Shown here: positions 17,699 through 24,481 of the stretch, piece after piece
Position numbering within the stretch: the stretch's first letter is position 1
Layout of the letters: each line of letters begins with the position of its first letter
Assembly (NCBI GenBank): GCA_019359215.1
Contig: JAHHHS010000060.1
Coordinates: 1 to 45,712 of the forward strand
Direction of reading: 5' to 3'
Source of the DNA: Nostoc indistinguendum CM1-VF10
GTDB lineage: Bacteria > Cyanobacteriota > Cyanobacteriia > Cyanobacteriales > Nostocaceae
Length of the DNA: 45,712 bases
Notes under the pieces: generated by a model
Told to the model about the DNA's origin: nothing
The model's input: only the letters and a program-made list of their open reading frames with translations
The model's database searches: none
Translations under genes and position numbers: made by a program

Positions 17699-17796
17699 GA
17701 CTTGTTTCCCCGACAAAATTGAGGTATGATAAAAACCGGATATTGCGTTAAACTGAAATTTAGTTCAGCGCAATGACTGAATCAAAAACAGGTTGT

Positions 17797-17869
17797 GCGC
17801 TCTTAGTTCAGTTGGTAGAACGCAGGTCTCCAAAACCTGATGTCGGGGGTTCAAGTCCTCCAGGGCGCG
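17797..17869 (+). tRNA. trnW: tRNA-Trp (CCA)
   Basis: A complete cloverleaf folds from 17797 to 17869. The acceptor stem is GCGCTCT with AGGGCGC, the D stem GTTC/GAAC, the anticodon stem CAGGT/ACCTG with loop CTCCAAA, and the T stem GGGGG/CCTCC with loop TTCAAGT. The anticodon CCA at 17830-17832 specifies tryptophan. The discriminator is G and the 3' CCA is not encoded. It lies between rplS and secE. Confidence 0.97.
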
Positions 17870-17889
17870 CTCAAGAGCAAAAAACAAAG

Positions 17890-17942
17890 CCCGAAATAAT
17901 TACGCAGCTGCTAATATAGCAGGTAGCGCTAATAATTTCGGG
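17890..17942. repeat. stem-loop between trnW and secE
   Basis: CCCGAAAT at 17890-17897 pairs with ATTTCGGG at 17935-17942. An inner hairpin CTGCT/AGCAG sits within. It may terminate the tRNA transcript or be a dispersed repeat. At 18010-18117 follow ATTTT-rich and AAAATCC heptamer repeats of the type also seen at 24441 and 37636. Confidence 0.45.
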
Positions 17943-18137
17943 TAAACTTATTGTGTTTGCAATTGTTTTGCTTCCAGTAAGTGAAATAGAGTCGAAGTTG
18001 CAAACCTGGACGAACAAATTTTAGATTTTCAATTTTGAATTGACAAAAAATTTAAAGTTGAGTGCCTTTGCCTTAAAGCATGGGTAAATCTAAAATCCAA
18101 AATCCAAAATTGAGTTACAAATTGGGGATAAACGGTC

Positions 18138-18359
18138 ATGGCCAAAAAAAGTGAAGCAGAATTGCCAGAAAGCACAAATGGGTTTAGCTTTGGCAACTTC
18201 ATACAGGGAACCAAAGAAGAACTTGAAAAAGTAGTTTGGCCCAGTCGGAAACAGATAGTGAGCGAATCCGCCGCTGTCTTGTTAATGGTGGCACTCTCCG
18301 CATCTTTGATATACTTGGTCGATGGATTGTTTAGTTGGGCAGCAAAACAGGTGTTCTGA
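18138..18359 (+). CDS. secE: preprotein translocase subunit SecE
   Basis: This 73-aa protein has the conserved amphipathic segment GTKEELEKVVWPSRKQ, followed by one transmembrane helix (about residues 47-66), as in minimal SecE proteins. It stabilises SecY in the plasma and thylakoid membranes. Its stop overlaps the nusG start by one base (TGATG), so the two are translationally coupled. Confidence 0.95.
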   Translation: MAKKSEAELPESTNGFSFGNFIQGTKEELEKVVWPSRKQIVSESAAVLLMVALSASLIYLVDGLFSWAAKQVF

Positions 18360-19000
18360 TGACTTTTGCAACAGACGAACCTCGCAACTCCACGTTTCAG
18401 TCGGAGGAAACAGGAGAAACGGCAGAAGCAGCGTCAAAAGAAGCACGCTGGTATGCGGTTCAAGTAGCTTCAGGGTGTGAAAAGCGTGTAAAGACTAACT
18501 TAGAGCAACGCATTCAAACTTTTGATGTAGCTGACAAAATTATCCAAGTAGAAATTCCGCAGACGCCAGCGGTGAAAATCCGCAAAGATGGCAGTCGCCA
18601 GCACACAGAAGAAAAAGTTTTTCCTGGCTATGTCCTGGTGCGGATGATGATGGATGATGATACCTGGCAGGTGGTACGAAACACCTCTCATGTAATTAAC
18701 TTTGTCGGCTCAGAACAAAAACGTGGAAGCAGTAAGGGTCGCGGTCATGTCCACCCTATACCACTAAGTTCTTCAGAAGTCGAACGCATATTCAAACAAA
18801 CCAGCGAACAGGAAGCTGTTGTCAAAATTGACATGGCTACTGGTGATAAGATAATGGTGCTTTCTGGTCCATTTAAAGACTTTGAAGGCGAGGTGATTGA
18901 AGTCTCTCCAGAACGGAGTAAACTTAAAGCCTTGCTCTCAATTTTCGGCAGGGATACACCAGTAGAATTGGAATTTAATCAGGTAGAGAAACAGAGTTAA
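18359..19000 (+). CDS. nusG: transcription termination/antitermination factor NusG
   Basis: NusG binds RNA polymerase and couples elongation to termination factors or ribosomes. The NGN domain begins at ARWYAVQVASGCEKRV, includes FPGYVLVRM and VINFVGS, and is followed by a KOW domain with VLSGPFKDFEGEVIEV near the C-terminus. I use the ATG at 18359, which overlaps the secE stop by one base, instead of the in-frame ATG at 18335 inside secE. The 213-aa length includes a short acidic N-terminal extension. rplK starts 7 bases after the stop. Confidence 0.96.
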   Translation: MTFATDEPRNSTFQSEETGETAEAASKEARWYAVQVASGCEKRVKTNLEQRIQTFDVADKIIQVEIPQTPAVKIRKDGSRQHTEEKVFPGYVLVRMMMDDDTWQVVRNTSHVINFVGSEQKRGSSKGRGHVHPIPLSSSEVERIFKQTSEQEAVVKIDMATGDKIMVLSGPFKDFEGEVIEVSPERSKLKALLSIFGRDTPVELEFNQVEKQS

Positions 19001-19006
19001 ATACAA

Positions 19007-19432
19007 ATGGCGAAGAAAGTAGTGGCGGTCATTAAACTGGCCCTGAATGCTGGAAAAGCCAACCCAGCACCGCCAGTGGGGCCCGCTTTGGGTCAACATG
19101 GCGTTAATATCATGATGTTCTGCAAAGAGTACAACGCCAAAACAGCAGACCAAGCTGGAATGGTGATACCTGTAGAAATTTCGGTTTTTGAAGACCGGAG
19201 TTTTACATTTGTACTCAAAACGCCACCAGCATCAGTGCTGATTCGGAAGGCAGCGAAAGTTGAAAAAGGCTCGAATGAACCTAACAAAAAGAAGGTTGGG
19301 TCAATTAGCAAAGCACAATTGCAAGAAATAGCCCAAACCAAACTACCCGATCTTAATGCCAACGACATAGACGCGGCAATGAAGATTGTGGCAGGAACGG
19401 CTAAAAATATGGGTATAACAGTCACGGATTAG
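19007..19432 (+). CDS. rplK: 50S ribosomal protein L11
   Basis: L11 is part of the GTPase-associated centre. The 141-aa sequence is typical: KLALNAGKANPAPPVGPALG near the N-terminus, then the rRNA-binding C-terminal half with GTAKNMGI. It is tightly spaced after nusG. The gap to rplA holds a heptamer-type repeat. Confidence 0.97.
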   Translation: MAKKVVAVIKLALNAGKANPAPPVGPALGQHGVNIMMFCKEYNAKTADQAGMVIPVEISVFEDRSFTFVLKTPPASVLIRKAAKVEKGSNEPNKKKVGSISKAQLQEIAQTKLPDLNANDIDAAMKIVAGTAKNMGITVTD

Positions 19433-19495
19433 TCATTGGTCATTAGTCATTGGTAAGTGACGAAGGACAAAGGACAAATAACTAAAAATTATCGG
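19433..19495. repeat. heptamer-type inverted repeat between rplK and rplA
   Basis: TCATTGG and TCATTAG units (19433-19453) are followed by the complementary type GGACAAAGGACAAATAAC (about 19463-19482). An open frame runs through it into rplA, but the repeat composition argues against it being part of L1. Confidence 0.55.
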
Positions 19496-19534
19496 GGGAG
19501 AGGCGAGGCTTCGGAATTACCCCAGGAGAAAAAA

Positions 19535-20248
19535 ATGGCAAAAATATCGCGTCGTTTGCAGGCGCTGCAAGCAAAGGTAGAAGATAAGGACTATCATCCT
19601 TTAGAGGCTTTAGCCCTTCTTAAAGACACAGCAACAGCTAAATTTACTGAAGCTGCCGAAGCGCATATCCGGCTGGGAATTGACCCTAAATATACAGACC
19701 AACAGTTGCGGACAACGGTAGCACTGCCCAAAGGTACAGGACAAATCGTCCGGGTGGCGGTGATAGCCAGAGGCGAAAAGGTAAACGAAGCAAGCAACGC
19801 TGGTGCTGATATAGTCGGATCAGAAGAACTGATTGACGAAATCCAAAAAGGTAGAATGGATTTTGACAAGCTGATTGCCACACCCGATGTGATGCCACAG
19901 GTGGCAAAGCTGGGTAAATTGCTTGGGCCGCGTGGTTTGATGCCATCGCCCAAGGGTGGAACGGTAACATTTGATATCGGAAGTGCGATCGCAGAATTCA
20001 AAGCTGGTAAATTAGAATTCCGAGCTGACCGAACTGGCATTGTCCATGTTATGTTTGGTAAGGCAACATTCTCGCCTGAAGATTTGTTAGTCAACCTGAA
20101 GGCATTGCAGGAGACGATTGACCGTAACCGTCCTTCAGGGGCTAAAGGTCGTTATTGGCGCACATTTTATGTGTCAGCCACAATGGGGCCATCGATTAAA
20201 ATTGATGTTACCGCCCTACGAGATTTAAAACTGAGCGAAGTAGCGTAA
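19535..20248 (+). CDS. rplA: 50S ribosomal protein L1
   Basis: L1 forms the mobile stalk that handles the E-site tRNA. The sequence is recognisable from KISRRLQAL through the family motif LGPRGLMPSPKGGTVT, to a normal C-terminus. I place the start at the ATG at 19535, preceded by CAGGAG, giving 237 aa. The 26-codon extension that the open frame allows is encoded by an intergenic repeat. The gene ends the rplK-rplA pair and is followed by the L10 leader. Confidence 0.96.
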   Translation: MAKISRRLQALQAKVEDKDYHPLEALALLKDTATAKFTEAAEAHIRLGIDPKYTDQQLRTTVALPKGTGQIVRVAVIARGEKVNEASNAGADIVGSEELIDEIQKGRMDFDKLIATPDVMPQVAKLGKLLGPRGLMPSPKGGTVTFDIGSAIAEFKAGKLEFRADRTGIVHVMFGKATFSPEDLLVNLKALQETIDRNRPSGAKGRYWRTFYVSATMGPSIKIDVTALRDLKLSEVA

Positions 20249-20345
20249 AAGGAAGTAGGGAATAGAGAGTAGAGAATAGGGAATAAAATAATTCTCCCAC
20301 TCACCACTCTCCAGTCCCCACTCCCCCTGAACAATTAAATAAGCA

Positions 20346-20500
20346 AAGCCGGAGACAGCAGGTGCTAATAGCTTAAATATCCTGCCGAGGTTAAAACTCT
20401 AATTGTCAGAATTACCACCCATAAAGGTGTGATAACTATGGCGTTAAGAGTCTTACTACTGAACCCCGGCTAAATTAGCTGGGGTTTGTTGTTTGGGTTC
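20346..20500 (+). promoter_or_regulatory. ribosomal protein L10 leader
   Basis: The 5' leader of rplJ has the hallmarks of the L10 leader: a stem with GCAGG and CCTGC around GTGCTAATAG (about 20358-20384), the adjacent GAGG bulge region and a downstream hairpin. L10, with L12, binds such leaders and represses its own operon. A 10-bp hairpin at 20462-20486 ends the leader and can act as an attenuator. The call is from pattern recognition, not a covariance search. Confidence 0.72.
20462..20490 (+). terminator. attenuator-type hairpin in the rplJ leader
   Basis: AACCCCGGCT (20462-20471) pairs with AGCTGGGGTT (20477-20486), with one G-U, followed by TGTTGTTT. Its position between the L10-binding part and the rplJ start suits attenuation. 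Confidence 0.6.
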
Positions 20501-20562
20501 AGGTTTAGAAGAAACGTACAAGTAGGGCACTTCCCCGATTATTTTAAGGAGGTGAGACTGGA

Positions 20563-21147
20563 ATGGGTAGAACACTAGAAAATAAACAAGAGATTGTAGC
20601 TGACCTCAAAGAAACTTTGAGTGAGTCAACTCTGGCACTGGTAATAGAGTATCAAGGACTAACAGTTGCTGAAATCACAGACTTACGGCGGCGGCTGCGT
20701 CCCAGTGGCACTGTATGTAAGGTGACAAAGAACACCTTGATGGGCATTGCCATTAAAGATGATGAAAAATGGGAGCCTTTGTCAGAACTACTAAAAGGTT
20801 CTTCAGCCTTTTTGCTGGTTAAAGATGATTTTTCATCTGCAATTAAGGCTTACCAAGACTTCCAAAAAGCCACCAAGAAGACAGAACTTCGTGGCGGTGT
20901 CATGGAAGGTCGTCTACTCAAAGAACCGGATGTCAAGGCTCTGGGAGACTTGCCATCTAAGGAACAACTCATTGCACAAATCGCTGGAGCTATCAACGCC
21001 TTGGCTACCAAGATTGCTGTGGGTATCAACGAAGTTCCTGGTTCGCTGGCTCGTGCTTTGCAGGCTGTGTCTGACCAAGAGCAAAGTGGTGGTATTGCTG
21101 AAACCGCTACTGAAGCTGATAGCAGCACAGAAACTGCTGCTGAATAG
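20563..21147 (+). CDS. rplJ: 50S ribosomal protein L10
   Basis: L10 anchors the L7/L12 dimers to the ribosome. The 194-aa sequence shows the N-terminal rRNA-binding part (MGRTLENKQEIV, LRPSGTVCKVTKNTL) and the C-terminal helix that binds L12. The last 20 residues are a Glu/Ala/Thr-rich extension. A strong AAGGAGGTGA site precedes the ATG. It sits between its leader and rplL. Confidence 0.96.
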   Translation: MGRTLENKQEIVADLKETLSESTLALVIEYQGLTVAEITDLRRRLRPSGTVCKVTKNTLMGIAIKDDEKWEPLSELLKGSSAFLLVKDDFSSAIKAYQDFQKATKKTELRGGVMEGRLLKEPDVKALGDLPSKEQLIAQIAGAINALATKIAVGINEVPGSLARALQAVSDQEQSGGIAETATEADSSTETAAE

Positions 21148-21165
21148 ACTTCATGGTTCATCAGT

Positions 21166-21222
21166 CAAAAGGAGGCAGTGCGGTCTTGGGGTCTCCCCAA
21201 ATGGAGCAACTGCCGTTCAAAA
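21166..21222. repeat. short hairpin repeat between rplJ and rplL
   Basis: GGCAGTGCGG and AACTGCCGTT flank the core GTCTTGGGGTCTCCCC, in which TTGGGG and CCCCAA pair. The wording is typical of a dispersed Nostoc repeat. It leaves both neighbouring genes intact. Heptamer-like ATGACTA units follow at about 21227-21249. Confidence 0.5.
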
Positions 21223-21279
21223 GCTAATGACTAGATGACTAATGACTAATAAATAATCAAAATTACAGGAGTTATATCA

Positions 21280-21675
21280 ATGTCTGCTGCAACCGATCAA
21301 ATTTTAGAACAACTAAAAACCCTTTCTTTGTTGGAAGCTTCTGAGCTAGTCAAGCAAATTGAAGAAGCTTTTGGCGTGAGTGCTGCTGCACCCGTTGGCG
21401 GCATGATGATGATGCCTGGCGCTGGTGGTGGTGCTGCTCCGGCTGAAGAAGCTGTTGAGCAAACCGAGTTTGAAGTGATTCTCGAATCAGTGCCAGCTGA
21501 TAAAAAGATTGCCGTCCTGAAGATTGTCCGCGAATTGACGGGCTTGGGTCTGAAAGAAGCGAAAGACATGGTAGAAGCTGCGCCTAAGGCTATTAAAGAA
21601 GGTATTGCTAAGGATGCTGCTGAAGATGCTAAGAAGCGCATCGAAGAAGCTGGCGGTAAAGTGACTGTTAAGTAG
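21280..21675 (+). CDS. rplL: 50S ribosomal protein L7/L12
   Basis: The 131-aa protein has the N-terminal dimerisation region, a Gly/Ala/Met-rich hinge (GGMMMMPGAGGG) and the C-terminal factor-binding domain with KIAVLKIVRELTGLGLKEAK. It recruits translation factors to the ribosomal stalk. It follows rplJ by 132 bases. A strong terminator lies 27 bases downstream and closes the block; rpoB does not follow. Confidence 0.97.
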   Translation: MSAATDQILEQLKTLSLLEASELVKQIEEAFGVSAAAPVGGMMMMPGAGGGAAPAEEAVEQTEFEVILESVPADKKIAVLKIVRELTGLGLKEAKDMVEAAPKAIKEGIAKDAAEDAKKRIEEAGGKVTVK

Positions 21676-21702
21676 TCACAATTCTATTACCAGTTTTTTA
21701 TT

Positions 21703-21731
21703 AAGGAGCCTAAGTTAGGCTCCTTTTTTTT
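21703..21731 (+). terminator. rho-independent terminator after rplL
   Basis: AAGGAGCCTA at 21703-21712 and TAGGCTCCTT at 21716-21725 form a perfect 10-bp stem with a 3-base loop, directly followed by a T-run. Confidence 0.92.
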
Positions 21732-21747
21732 GGATTTTTCTTCAATG

Positions 21748-22110
21748 TCAACTGCATACCATTTCCGCAATACCCGCCAAAATCTCCGCCCTCTCCGCAT
21801 CTAGTGCCGCGATCGCAGCTACTATATTTCTATATCTGCTCATAAGCAGCAATAAAATCATCGCGTGATATACCCGATTGAGTGCAGATACTTCTGAGGT
21901 AGAACCTTTGATCAGTTTATGATTTGACAAAGTTAAAGGAGGATAGTTTGCTAATAAGTCAAAAGCCTTACTAAAAAAGTGTTTGGGCCATATTTCTGCT
22001 TTGATTATTTTCTCACGACTTTTAAAGTAAGTAATGTCAGTGCGATCGCACGTAGAAACGCAGCTATATAGTAGATAGTAGGGCAGCCTCTGTTTGGGTG
22101 AAAACAGCAA
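21748..22110 (-). CDS. doubtful hypothetical protein
   Basis: The open frame gives 120 aa with a Leu/Ala-rich C-terminal third (AMILLLLMSRYRN then AAIAALDAERAEI). I recognise no domain, and no good ribosome binding site precedes the first ATG. It lies between the rplL terminator and the transposon-like repeats at 22255-22411, so it could be decayed cargo or a chance frame. Confidence 0.28.
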   Translation of the reverse strand: MLFSPKQRLPYYLLYSCVSTCDRTDITYFKSREKIIKAEIWPKHFFSKAFDLLANYPPLTLSNHKLIKGSTSEVSALNRVYHAMILLLLMSRYRNIVAAIAALDAERAEILAGIAEMVCS

Positions 22111-22254
22111 AACAAGAGGTAATATTTTTTTTTAATTAGACTGCAAAGAAAGGGCTTTAAAGCTACTCTTGTTATTCAAGAGCCTTGGGCTTGCTGTAAT
22201 AAATAAAATTAGCTAACCATATATTATATTTAGCCGAGTTTTACAGGCTGATTT

Positions 22255-22411
22255 TGGACAATAATTCTTTAAAACTGGTTTCAACTCTGGACAATAATTC
22301 TTTAAAACTGATTTAATTGCTGAAAGCCCCGAAAATACGTAACTTATGCCCCTGAACTTGGAAAAACTGGACATTAATTCTTTAAAACTGACAATAATTA
22401 TTTAATGTACA
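22255..22411. mobile_element. repeat-bearing end of a Tn7-like (CAST-like) transposon, apparently orphan
   Basis: Two identical 23-mers (TGGACAATAATTCTTTAAAACTG) lie at 22255-22277 and 22288-22310. A copy with one change is at 22368-22390, and a diverged copy at 22389-22411 ends in TGTACA. Read inward from 22411 on the minus strand, the sequence starts TGTACATTAAATAATTATTGTC, with further TTAWTGTCC sites. Multiple TnsB-type sites with a terminal TGTACA next to a tRNA gene match what is known of type V-K CRISPR-associated transposon ends. The other end, the transposase genes and Cas12k are not seen, and core genes begin about 600 bases away. Confidence 0.45.
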
Positions 22412-22413
22412 AA

Positions 22414-22486
22414 TGGAGAATAACGGATTCGAACCGATGGCCTCTGCGGTGCGATCGCAGCACTCTACCAACTGAGCTAATTCCCC
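22414..22486 (-). tRNA. trnA: tRNA-Ala (CGC)
   Basis: On the minus strand the acceptor stem GGGGAAT pairs with ATTCTCC and includes the G3-U70 wobble that identifies alanine tRNAs. The D stem is GCTC/GAGT, the anticodon stem CTGCG/CGCAG with loop ATCGCAC, and the T stem ATCGG/CCGTT-type with loop TTCGAAT. The anticodon is CGC. The discriminator is A at 22414. A HIP1 octamer (22451-22458) overlaps the anticodon arm. The 3' end lies two bases from the TGTACA repeat end. Confidence 0.93.
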
Positions 22487-22551
22487 TTAATCGATGCTAA
22501 GTCAAGAGTAATATTACTCATTAACTCAATACATCTTCACCATAAATTATT

Positions 22552-23280
22552 CTAACATTCAGTTGCCGATGGCTGAGGCTCTTTTTGAGAATAAATCTTC
22601 TGCACCCGTTCGAGTTCCAATTCGCTTAGATAATCAACAGTCCAGTTACAGCAGCGCTGGAGCATGTGGAATGGGTAAGTATTCGCTACACCAACAACTT
22701 GCATTTGCGATCGCTTCGCTGCTGCAATTCCTGCTGGTGTATCTTCAATGGCCAGACACTCGTGTGGTTGAAGATTCAGTTCAGGATATTCTTGATTCAG
22801 ACGTTTCACCGCGAGTAAATAACCATCGGGTTCTGGTTTACTAGTGGTGATGTCATCACCGGCAACAATAATTTTAAAGTGTTGGGCTAGTTTGGCGCGA
22901 TCAAGTACCAATTCTATTTCTTTACGAATAGCGCCACTGACTAAACCTAGTTTCAGATTCAGCGATCGCACCTGATATATTAAATCTTCTACACCTGGAT
23001 ATAAAGGCAGTTTCTCTATTTTTTCTAATTCCACCGTATAAGCTTCTGCTTTGCGGTACAACAACTGAGTTAAATAGTTTTCGTCGCCTACTCTACCACG
23101 ATTAGCGAGTAGTTGCTGAAAACAAGCGCGGTCAGTGCGTCCTAAAGAAGCTTGACGCTCACTCACCTTTTGGGGTTGGAGATTTTCTTGAATGAGAATC
23201 TCATCGATCAGTTGCAGATGGATTGGCTCATCGTTAATGATGACACCATTAAAATCAAAGAGAACTGCCTTTAAACTCAT
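22552..23280 (-). CDS. HAD-family phosphatase, beta-phosphoglucomutase-like
   Basis: This 242-aa protein belongs to HAD subfamily IA (phosphatases and phosphosugar mutases). Motif I reads LFDFNGV: nucleophile Asp9 is present, but the usual second Asp (general acid) is Asn11. Motif II is LVSGA, motif III the Lys in TSKPEPDGY, and motif IV AIEDTPAGI. The substitution may slow turnover or be a trait of this cyanobacterial subgroup. The start codon overlaps the end of the methyltransferase gene upstream by four bases, so the two are cotranscribed. The substrate is unknown; a phosphosugar or small phosphate ester is likely. Confidence 0.85.
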   Translation of the reverse strand: MSLKAVLFDFNGVIINDEPIHLQLIDEILIQENLQPQKVSERQASLGRTDRACFQQLLANRGRVGDENYLTQLLYRKAEAYTVELEKIEKLPLYPGVEDLIYQVRSLNLKLGLVSGAIRKEIELVLDRAKLAQHFKIIVAGDDITTSKPEPDGYLLAVKRLNQEYPELNLQPHECLAIEDTPAGIAAAKRSQMQVVGVANTYPFHMLQRCCNWTVDYLSELELERVQKIYSQKEPQPSATEC

Positions 23281-24164
23281 GCCATTATGCCAAACGCTGG
23301 AGATCCAAGTTCCTCCAAATTATTATTATCTATTGATGTGGCAGTATACTGACGGACATTTTCAGTTGCGATCAGTTTAACGCCGCTAGTTATCTGATTT
23401 ATCCACCATACATCTTGCGATCGCACAGCTTCAAATCCGGCTGTACCCATATTCGCGTCCACGCTACCAGCAGCATACTCACGAATATATGGCTCCTCAA
23501 AAACATCATTAAGCCATTCTAATTGACGGAGAGTCTTTTGATTTCCATCTAAAATTAATACTTGCCCTCCAGTTACCAGCAACCTAAAGCTTTCCCGCAA
23601 AATTGCTAGGGACACCTCATTCGGTGTTTCGTGGAATAGTAAAGAAGCTGTAACCAAGTCGAATGTTGCGTCACTCAAAGCAGTTTTTTCAGCATTCCCA
23701 TGTCGCCAGACTATATCTAAACCAGCATTTCTAGCTTTATCTTCTGCCCTTACTAGCATATAGGGTGATAAGTCCAAACCAATAACTTCCGCATGGGGGA
23801 AAGCCTGCTTTAACATTAAGGTAGTGGAACCAGTGCCGCAGCCTAAATCAAGTATGCGTCGTGGTTTTACCTTGACGGCATCAATTAAAGCCTGACGGAC
23901 AATAGTTTCATTCGGTGGCACAACATATTGCGTAATCGGATCGTAAGTAACTGCTGCACCGTAAGTCAGATATCCGCCTGTAATCCCGTGAAAATTTTGG
24001 CTACTGTAGTACGAGGGAATTATGACATCATCTCGTCGGAAGCGATCGCATTCTTTCTCCCAGTCAATACTATCAGCGTAACGCCGTAACCCGTCTTCAT
24101 CAATCAAAAGACGCACTACAGGGGATAAAAAACGTTCCCAGATTGTATCTTGACGCACTGCCAT
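23277..24164 (-). CDS. class I SAM-dependent methyltransferase
   Basis: The 295-aa protein has SAM-binding motif I as LDLGCGTGSTTL (about residues 104-115), the acidic post-I residue in VIGLDLSPYM, and DLVTASLLFHETP as motif IV. The first 90 residues are an N-terminal extension without a domain known to me. It overlaps the downstream HAD gene by four bases (ATGA) and should form an operon with it. The methyl acceptor cannot be predicted. Confidence 0.85.
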   Translation of the reverse strand: MAVRQDTIWERFLSPVVRLLIDEDGLRRYADSIDWEKECDRFRRDDVIIPSYYSSQNFHGITGGYLTYGAAVTYDPITQYVVPPNETIVRQALIDAVKVKPRRILDLGCGTGSTTLMLKQAFPHAEVIGLDLSPYMLVRAEDKARNAGLDIVWRHGNAEKTALSDATFDLVTASLLFHETPNEVSLAILRESFRLLVTGGQVLILDGNQKTLRQLEWLNDVFEEPYIREYAAGSVDANMGTAGFEAVRSQDVWWINQITSGVKLIATENVRQYTATSIDNNNLEELGSPAFGIMA

Positions 24165-24481
24165 ATTGTGTCAGAACTTTAAGGGTTTATTTAAGCAGAG
24201 TAATTTCCTTTACAAATTTTAATATATTTGGGAAACATCTGTTTTCCCTCTGTGGTATGGGCTTGACTTTTGTAACTTATTTGGTTACATTTGTAGTACA
24301 AACGTGTTACTCCCTAAGATTAGTTGTTCAGTTTCACAAAACTGAGCGAGTCAAATCAAAGACAATACAACATTAAATTGCTACAACTAACGAGGTAATG
24401 CGTTATAAGTCACACTGATAATTCTCAGTGCCATATACCCAATCTAAAATCTAAAATTTAAAATCAAAAATACAAAAAATT
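24165..24481. other. divergent promoter region with AAAATC-type repeats
   Basis: The 317-base gap lies between the divergent methyltransferase and rtcB genes. It is AT-rich. At about 24441-24478 there are tandem TCTAAAA/TTTAAAA-like heptamers just before the rtcB start, of the same type as at 18080-18110 and 37636-37665. No RNA gene is apparent. Confidence 0.45.

Noticed and set aside
19457..19534. N-terminal extension of ribosomal protein L1
   Set aside because: The 26 codons lie in an intergenic repeat; the ATG at 19535 has a good ribosome binding site and matches the normal L1 start.
17282..21675. Ribosomal and secE/nusG block as a novel operon arrangement
   Set aside because: The order is the ordinary one for cyanobacteria and all proteins have normal lengths.
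22255..22411. Repeats taken as a CRISPR array
   Set aside because: The repeat spacing is irregular (33, 80 and 21 bases between starts), one pair overlaps, and there are no uniform spacers or cas genes.
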